Shown piece after piece: positions 59,327 to 64,000 of a stretch of DNA of 64,000 bases. Positions within the stretch are counted from its first letter, which is position 1, and every line of letters starts with the position of its first letter. The notes under the pieces were generated by a model, which had not been told where the DNA came from, made no database searches, and saw only the letters and a list, made by a program, of their open reading frames with translations. The DNA lies in the NCBI RefSeq assembly GCF_030063135.1, contig NZ_JASISO010000036.1, positions 23,342 to 87,341 of the forward strand, written 5' to 3'. The position numbers were made by a program, and so were the translations under genes. Origin of the DNA: Streptomyces sp. G-G2 (GTDB lineage: Bacteria > Actinomycetota > Actinomycetes > Streptomycetales > Streptomycetaceae).

Positions 59327-60949
59327 TTATGCGGGAGCGACCAGCAGCGGCCGGGCCCGCTCGCGCAGTTCCGCGACGCGCGGCTCGTCCCCGTACGGTT
59401 CCAGTCGGTGCAGCAGGTCGCGTACGTACTCCGTGGTCCGCGCCGAGGAGATCCGGCCCGCGACCTCCACCGCCCGGGTCCCGGCGGCGCAGGCCGCGTC
59501 GAGGTTGCCGGATTCCAGTTCGGCGACCGCGCTCACCACCAGGCGCAGCCCGTGCGAGCGCACGTACTCCTCGGTGGGCCGCGACAGCGCCTGCTCGGTG
59601 AAGCGGCGTACCTGCCGGGGCAGTTTCAGGTCGCGGTAACATTCCGCCGCATCCGCCGCGAAACGGTCGTACGAGTAGAAACCCAGCCAGGTCGGATCCG
59701 GATCCCCGTCCCGCGCCCGTTCCAGCCAGCCCTCCGCCGCCCGCAGCGCCGCCCCCGCTGCGGCCGAATCGCCCGCCTTCGCGTGCGCCCTGGCCTCCAC
59801 CAGCCGGAAGAAGCTCATGGTGCGGGCCGTGGCCAGCCCCCGGTTCCGCTCGACGGCGGCCTGCGCGAGGTCCACGCCCTCGTCCGCGAAGTCCCGGTAG
59901 GTGGCCTGCAGCGACATCGAGGCCAGGACGTACCCGCCGAGCGGGACGTCGGCGGCCGCGCGGGCCAGGCGCAGCGCCTGGATGTAGTAGCGCTGGGCGG
60001 CCTCCTGCTGACCGGTGTCGAAGGCCATCCACCCGGCCAGCCGGGTCAGTTCGGCGGTCGCCCCGAAGAGCGCGCGCCCCACCTCGTCGGTGTACGAGCC
60101 GAGCAGCAGCGGCGCCGCGTCCACCCGCAGGCACTCCGGCACCATCGAGGAACGCCAGTCCCCGCCCCCGTACTTGGAGTCCCAGCGGCGCGCGTCCTCG
60201 GCCGCCTCGCGCAGCTTGGTCACATCGCTGTGGCCGACGCGCTGCGGGGACGGGTCCGGGGACGGCGAGGACGCCGACGGGCCGGACGCACGGTGCGTTT
60301 CGGGCCCGGGCTGCGCGGGCACAACGCTGGTCGGCGGCGCGGGAGGTGCCCCGGTGCCCGGCGAAGGGGGGTCCGACGAGACCGAACCCGACGGAGCGGA
60401 ATCCGACGAGGAAGAGCCCGACGAGGAAGAGCCCGACGGAGCGGACCCCCGCGACGGAGCGCCCGCGGCGGCGGCCTCCCGCGCGACCGAGCCGTCCGCC
60501 GGAGATATCAGCCAGCGCGAGGCGGGCGTCGCGTACGCCGCCACGGAGAAGGAACCGGCCAGGGACTGCCAGATTCCGCCGCCCCCGCGCCGCCCCGCCA
60601 GGTCGAGCCGGTACAGATCGGTGGCCGAACGCACCGCCGCCCCCACGTCGCGCGGGAAGGCGAGACCCACCTCGGGCGCGGGGTCCGCGTCCGCCAGCCC
60701 GATCTCGTGCAGCGGCACCGGCCGCCCCAGCTTCGCGCCGATGGCCGCCGCGATGAGATGCGGGGCCCCGCCCTGCGGCACCATCCCCTTGGACACCCAC
60801 CGGGCGACCGAGGTCTTGTCGTACCGAAGCGTCAGGCCGCGCTGCGCCCCGAGATCGTTGACGCGCCGGGCCAGCCCCGCGTTGCTGATGCCCGCGAGGG
60901 CGAGGACGGCGCCGAGCTTCTCGTTCGGCTCACGGAGCTCCCTGGACAT
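59327..60949 (-). CDS. Sporulation-associated regulator-like protein (HTH plus TPR-like)
   Basis: The 540-residue protein starts with an HTH-like domain (MSRELREPNEKLGAVLALAGISNAGLARRVNDL ... SVARWVSKGMVP, about 1-80). A Ser/Pro-rich linker (about 150-250) separates it from a C-terminal helical-repeat region resembling TPRs (RYYIQALRLARAA, YVLASMSLQATYRDF, RSHGLRLVVSAVAELES). This layout is that of Streptomyces sporulation-associated regulators of the NsdA-like group. The ATG at 60949 is chosen over upstream in-frame starts because conserved sequence begins there. The exact function is unknown. Confidence 0.75.
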   Translation of the reverse strand: MSRELREPNEKLGAVLALAGISNAGLARRVNDLGAQRGLTLRYDKTSVARWVSKGMVPQGGAPHLIAAAIGAKLGRPVPLHEIGLADADPAPEVGLAFPRDVGAAVRSATDLYRLDLAGRRGGGGIWQSLAGSFSVAAYATPASRWLISPADGSVAREAAAAGAPSRGSAPSGSSSSGSSSSDSAPSGSVSSDPPSPGTGAPPAPPTSVVPAQPGPETHRASGPSASSPSPDPSPQRVGHSDVTKLREAAEDARRWDSKYGGGDWRSSMVPECLRVDAAPLLLGSYTDEVGRALFGATAELTRLAGWMAFDTGQQEAAQRYYIQALRLARAAADVPLGGYVLASMSLQATYRDFADEGVDLAQAAVERNRGLATARTMSFFRLVEARAHAKAGDSAAAGAALRAAEGWLERARDGDPDPTWLGFYSYDRFAADAAECYRDLKLPRQVRRFTEQALSRPTEEYVRSHGLRLVVSAVAELESGNLDAACAAGTRAVEVAGRISSARTTEYVRDLLHRLEPYGDEPRVAELRERARPLLVAPA

Positions 60950-61538
60950 GCGCCACCCCTCGTCGCACGCGGAACGCAGACGGTTGTCGGGGCATAGGCG
61001 CCCGGCAACGTAAACCCAGCGTAGTTCGCCGCATCCCAAGCGTTAAGGGCCTGCCTTCCGGATGGCGGGATTGTTGTCCGTACGCACAGTCGTGGCCGGG
61101 GCTGCCCCCGGGGCGCACGTGTCAGTGCGTGCTCCGCCCGTGTGGCCGTGCGCCCGGCCGTGCGCTCTGCCCCGCCCCGGGGCCCGGCGATTCGATGTGC
61201 GGTGCGTGGGTCGGCCCGGAGCGCGGATCGGACGGGCCGGGAGGCACCGTCGCCCCCATCCCCGCGGGCGGCGGTACGGTCCGGGGGGCGGACGCCGCCT
61301 CCCGGACCGCGCCCGCGCCAGGGCACTCAGTACGGCCGAAGAATGGCCGAAACCGACCTATGGGGCGGTGGGCACGGAACGCCAAATACCGCATGTGCGG
61401 GGCGTGTTCCTTTGCATGTGCGCCCCCCTTAACCACTCTCGCACGCCTGTCTCGTGGCAGCATGGACCCGAGCCATCCGGGGTCCCGCCGTCCGGCCGTC
61501 CGGCCCCGGTCACGTGCCCACAGGCTGGGGAGACGGCT
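60950..61538. other. Divergent intergenic region
   Basis: This 589-bp region separates the sporulation-type regulator from the asparagine-synthase-like gene and carries both promoters. Reading frames here are GC-driven and show no recognised protein. I looked for a lasso-type precursor peptide before the synthetase gene and saw none. Confidence 0.45.
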
Positions 61539-63815
61539 ATGCGGTGGTTGGTGGGCTGGAGCAGTATCGCCGCAAGCTTCGGCACGGCCGGACGCGTCGG
61601 CACGCCCGCTGACGGCCTCCGCGGCGGCCTCGCGGACGCCCCACGCGCCTCCTACGCCTCACAGGCCTCCCACGGCTCACCCGGATCCGGGTACGTGGCC
61701 CCCGGCGCCCCCGGCACCCGCCCCGACCAGGGCGATTACGGAACGTACGGCGCCTACGGCGAACCCGACGAGTACTCCGAACGCACCCTCCACCCCGTCG
61801 GCGCCCAACTCCTGTGGGGCGACCCCGACCCCCTGTGGGCCGTCGGCGACTGGCGCCCCGACGAGATCCGCACCGTCACCGCCGACCCCACCGACCCCTT
61901 CACGCGGCTCGCCGTCCTCGGCTGCTGCGGCGCCAGCGACGCCGAACTGCGCCGCGCCCTCTACGCCGCCCGCGGCGGAGCCCTGCGCCACCTCACCCAG
62001 TGGCCCGGCAGCTACACCGCCGTCGTCCAGGCGGGCCGCCGGATCACCGTCGTCGGCGACCTCGCGGGCGCCCGGCCCGTCTTCTACACCCCCTGGGCGG
62101 CCGGAACGGCGTACGCCACCGCCGCCCTCCCCCTCGCCGACCTGATCGAGGCCCAGCTCGACATCGGCCACCTCGCGGCCCTGCTGGCCTGCCCCGACAG
62201 CCCCGAGGCGCTGGGCGACGGCACACCGTACGCGGGCGTCCGCCGGATCCCGCCCGGGCACGCGATCATCCTGCGCGAGGGCTCCCGCGAGATCACCGGG
62301 TACGAACCCGTCGCCTCCCTCGCCGTCGCCGCCCCCGAGATGGAACCCGAACGGGCGACCGAGGGCGTGCGCGAAGCACTCGTCGACGCGGTGCGCGCCC
62401 GGCTCACGGCGCCCCGCCATGCCCCCGACACCCCGCCCCACGACCCGGGACCAGTCCCGGGCATGGGCCCCGCCGACCGCCGCGCCGCTCGCGGCGCCCC
62501 CGCTCCCGGCGTCGGCGCCGACCTCTCCGGCGGCAGCGCCTCCGCCACCCTCGCCCTCCTCGCGGCCGGAATGCCCGGCGCGCCCGGGACCGTACTCGGC
62601 CACGGCTCCGGCGCCGGGGAACGCCTGCTCGCCGTCACCTTCAACGACCTCGCCACCCCCCGGGGCCGCGAGGCCGAACTCGAACGCGCCCACGCCATCG
62701 CCGCCGACCCCCGACTCCACCACGTCGTCGTGGCCGCCGCCGAGGAAGCCCTCCCGTACGCCGAACTCGACGGCCCCCTCACCGACGAGCCCGGCCCCTC
62801 CCTCGTCTTCGCCGCCCGCGACCGGCGCCGCCTCGCCGCGGGCAGCGCCGACCACTTCGTCGGCCACGGCGCCCGCCAGGTCCTCGACGCGCACCCCGCC
62901 CGGATGGCCGACCTCCTCATGGACCGACGCAGACGCCACCTGCTGCGCCCGGTCGCGGCCCTGACCCGCTCGGCGGGCGCCGAAGGCCAGTTCCAGGGCC
63001 AGTCCCTCCTCATCCCCCTCACGGTGTACGCCGCCGCCCGCCGCCTCGCCCGTACCCCGTACCGCGCGGGCATGGAAGCCGCCGCGGCCGTCCTGCGCGA
63101 CGGCCTGCTCCCGGCCGGCGCCGCCACCCCCCTCGACGCCTCCCTCGCCGCGCTCACCTGGTGCCGCCCCGGCCCCGCCGCGAACTGGCTCACCGGCGAA
63201 GCCCTCGCCGAAGTCTCCGTCCGGCTCGCCACCGCCGCGGGCCGCCCACCGCTCTCGCTGCGCCCCGGCGAGGCCCGGGCCCGCTCGGTGCTGGCCCGCC
63301 ACGCGGCCGACCACCGGGTCTTCGAACAGGCCGTGGAGGTCCGCAGCCAGCGCCTGCACGCCCCCTTCCTCGACAACCAGGTCGTCCGCGCCGCCCGCGC
63401 CCTGCCCGAATCCCTGCGCGTCCAGCCCGGCGCCCGCGCCGCGATCCTGCGCACGGTCCTCGCGGGTACGGGCGTCCGCGAGCTCCCGCCCGGCTGGGGC
63501 GCCCCCGCCCACTCGGCCAACGAGACGGCGGTCCGCCTCGGCCTGCGCGCCGCCCTCGACCCGCTGCTCGCCCTCTTCACCGCCCCGCTCCTCGCGGACG
63601 CGGGCCTGATCGAGGCGCGGGTCGTCCAGCAGGCCCTGATCGCCGCCGCCGACGGCCACCCGGTCCCCCTGGACGGCCTCGCGGAGATCGTCTCCGTCGA
63701 ACTCTGGCTCCGCCGCCTCCTCTCCCGCCGCGGCACCTGCTGGACGGGCACGTCCTCCCCCCGCCGCCGAGCAGTCCCCACAGGCGTCCCTCTCCGCCGC
63801 CCAGCCCTGTCCTGA
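61539..63815 (+). CDS. Asparagine-synthase-like amide ligase (possible macrolactam-cyclase relative)
   Basis: The 758-residue protein has an N-terminal Ntn-like domain without the glutaminase Cys2 (it starts MRWLVGWSS). The C-terminal asparagine-synthetase-type domain reads GADLSGGSASATLALLAAG at the PP-loop, where SGGxDS is usual, so the Asp is replaced by Ala. Later blocks are LRPVAALTRSAG, APFLDNQVVRAARALP and the Lys/Arg-poor tail. Such glutaminase-less forms include lasso-peptide cyclases and beta-lactam synthetases, but no precursor gene is adjacent. The ATG at 61539 follows GGGGAGAC. Confidence 0.75.
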   Translation: MRWLVGWSSIAASFGTAGRVGTPADGLRGGLADAPRASYASQASHGSPGSGYVAPGAPGTRPDQGDYGTYGAYGEPDEYSERTLHPVGAQLLWGDPDPLWAVGDWRPDEIRTVTADPTDPFTRLAVLGCCGASDAELRRALYAARGGALRHLTQWPGSYTAVVQAGRRITVVGDLAGARPVFYTPWAAGTAYATAALPLADLIEAQLDIGHLAALLACPDSPEALGDGTPYAGVRRIPPGHAIILREGSREITGYEPVASLAVAAPEMEPERATEGVREALVDAVRARLTAPRHAPDTPPHDPGPVPGMGPADRRAARGAPAPGVGADLSGGSASATLALLAAGMPGAPGTVLGHGSGAGERLLAVTFNDLATPRGREAELERAHAIAADPRLHHVVVAAAEEALPYAELDGPLTDEPGPSLVFAARDRRRLAAGSADHFVGHGARQVLDAHPARMADLLMDRRRRHLLRPVAALTRSAGAEGQFQGQSLLIPLTVYAAARRLARTPYRAGMEAAAAVLRDGLLPAGAATPLDASLAALTWCRPGPAANWLTGEALAEVSVRLATAAGRPPLSLRPGEARARSVLARHAADHRVFEQAVEVRSQRLHAPFLDNQVVRAARALPESLRVQPGARAAILRTVLAGTGVRELPPGWGAPAHSANETAVRLGLRAALDPLLALFTAPLLADAGLIEARVVQQALIAAADGHPVPLDGLAEIVSVELWLRRLLSRRGTCWTGTSSPRRRAVPTGVPLRRPALS

Positions 63816-63854
63816 CCAGCAACCCCACCCCGGCCGCATCCACCCCACCCCGGC

Positions 63855-63930
63855 CGTACTTCAGCCGTCCGGCGTTTGAGGACCGGGTCCGGGCGGAGCC
63901 CGGTTTCGGGAGGGGGCGGGTAGGGGACCA
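63855..63930. repeat. Dispersed Streptomyces-type intergenic repeat
   Basis: CCGTCCGGCGTTTGAGGACCGGG followed by a GGGCGGAGCCC hairpin and a G-rich tail resembles, from memory, the widespread CGTCCGGCGxTTGAGGAC repeat of Streptomyces intergenic regions. A shorter related core occurs at 57866-57880. No gene was recognised from 63816 to the end of the window. Confidence 0.5.
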
Positions 63931-64000
63931 GCCCCGCGCAGCGGCCCACCCAGCCACCCCCACACAGCCACCCCGGACCGCAACCCCAAGCCAAAATGAC

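Overview
The window reads as a chromosomal core segment of a Streptomyces. Codons are strongly GC-biased, many starts are GTG, several promoters look leaderless, and it carries lsr2, bldC, a SARP regulator, a mycothiol-type enzyme and a sporulation-associated regulator. From memory, the order dnaX - purD - purC - lsr2 - purSQL - purF - purM - vdh - bldC - hrpA - rhlE - trmB follows the conserved Streptomyces core; no database search was run.

Layout. 1-2.4 kb: a decayed 2.3-kb integrative element bounded by a 54-bp direct repeat of the 3' half of tRNA-Ser(GGA). 2.5-23 kb: SRP RNA, dnaX and purine biosynthesis genes purD, purC, purS-purQ-purL, purF and purM, interspersed with lsr2, three tRNA-Gly genes, an unusual ABC-ATPase/histidine-kinase fusion with its response regulator, and a broken sulfatase. 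23-38.5 kb: valine dehydrogenase, bldC, the HrpA helicase, a DsbA/CcdA redox pair, four tRNAs (Asp, Phe, Asp, Glu), two fluoride channels and a repeat-tailed DEAD-box helicase. 38.6-50.3 kb: a compact biosynthetic gene cluster. 50.5-64 kb: tRNA-Lys with an integrase remnant, a divergent TetR/FusB-like pair, initiator tRNA, a SpoIIE-type phosphatase, an M23 peptidase, a PrsW-like protease, trmB, L-2-hydroxyglutarate oxidase, a sporulation-type regulator and an asparagine-synthase-like protein.

The best candidate for an undescribed system is the 38.6-50.3 kb cluster. A minus-strand set encodes an SCP2-like protein, an acyl-CoA dehydrogenase, a GNAT/FeeM-like acyltransferase, a ThiF/E1-like adenylyltransferase, a VioC/AsnO-type Fe(II)/2-oxoglutarate oxygenase, an acyl carrier protein, a KAS II, a KAS III and a 91-residue unknown, with many 4-bp overlaps. 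It is flanked by an MFS exporter with a divergent MarR gene and a SARP activator. Taken together this suggests that a dedicated acyl chain is built on the ACP, desaturated, and joined to a (hydroxylated) amino acid, with the E1-like enzyme activating a carboxylate. The product is unknown.

Other points: a tRNA-Gly(TCC) whose D- and T-loop substitutions resemble those of cell-wall-dedicated tRNA-Gly species; an in-frame fusion that appears to have deleted an ABC permease; several internal-deletion pseudogenes; and clear operator-like repeats in the marR and tetR divergent promoters.
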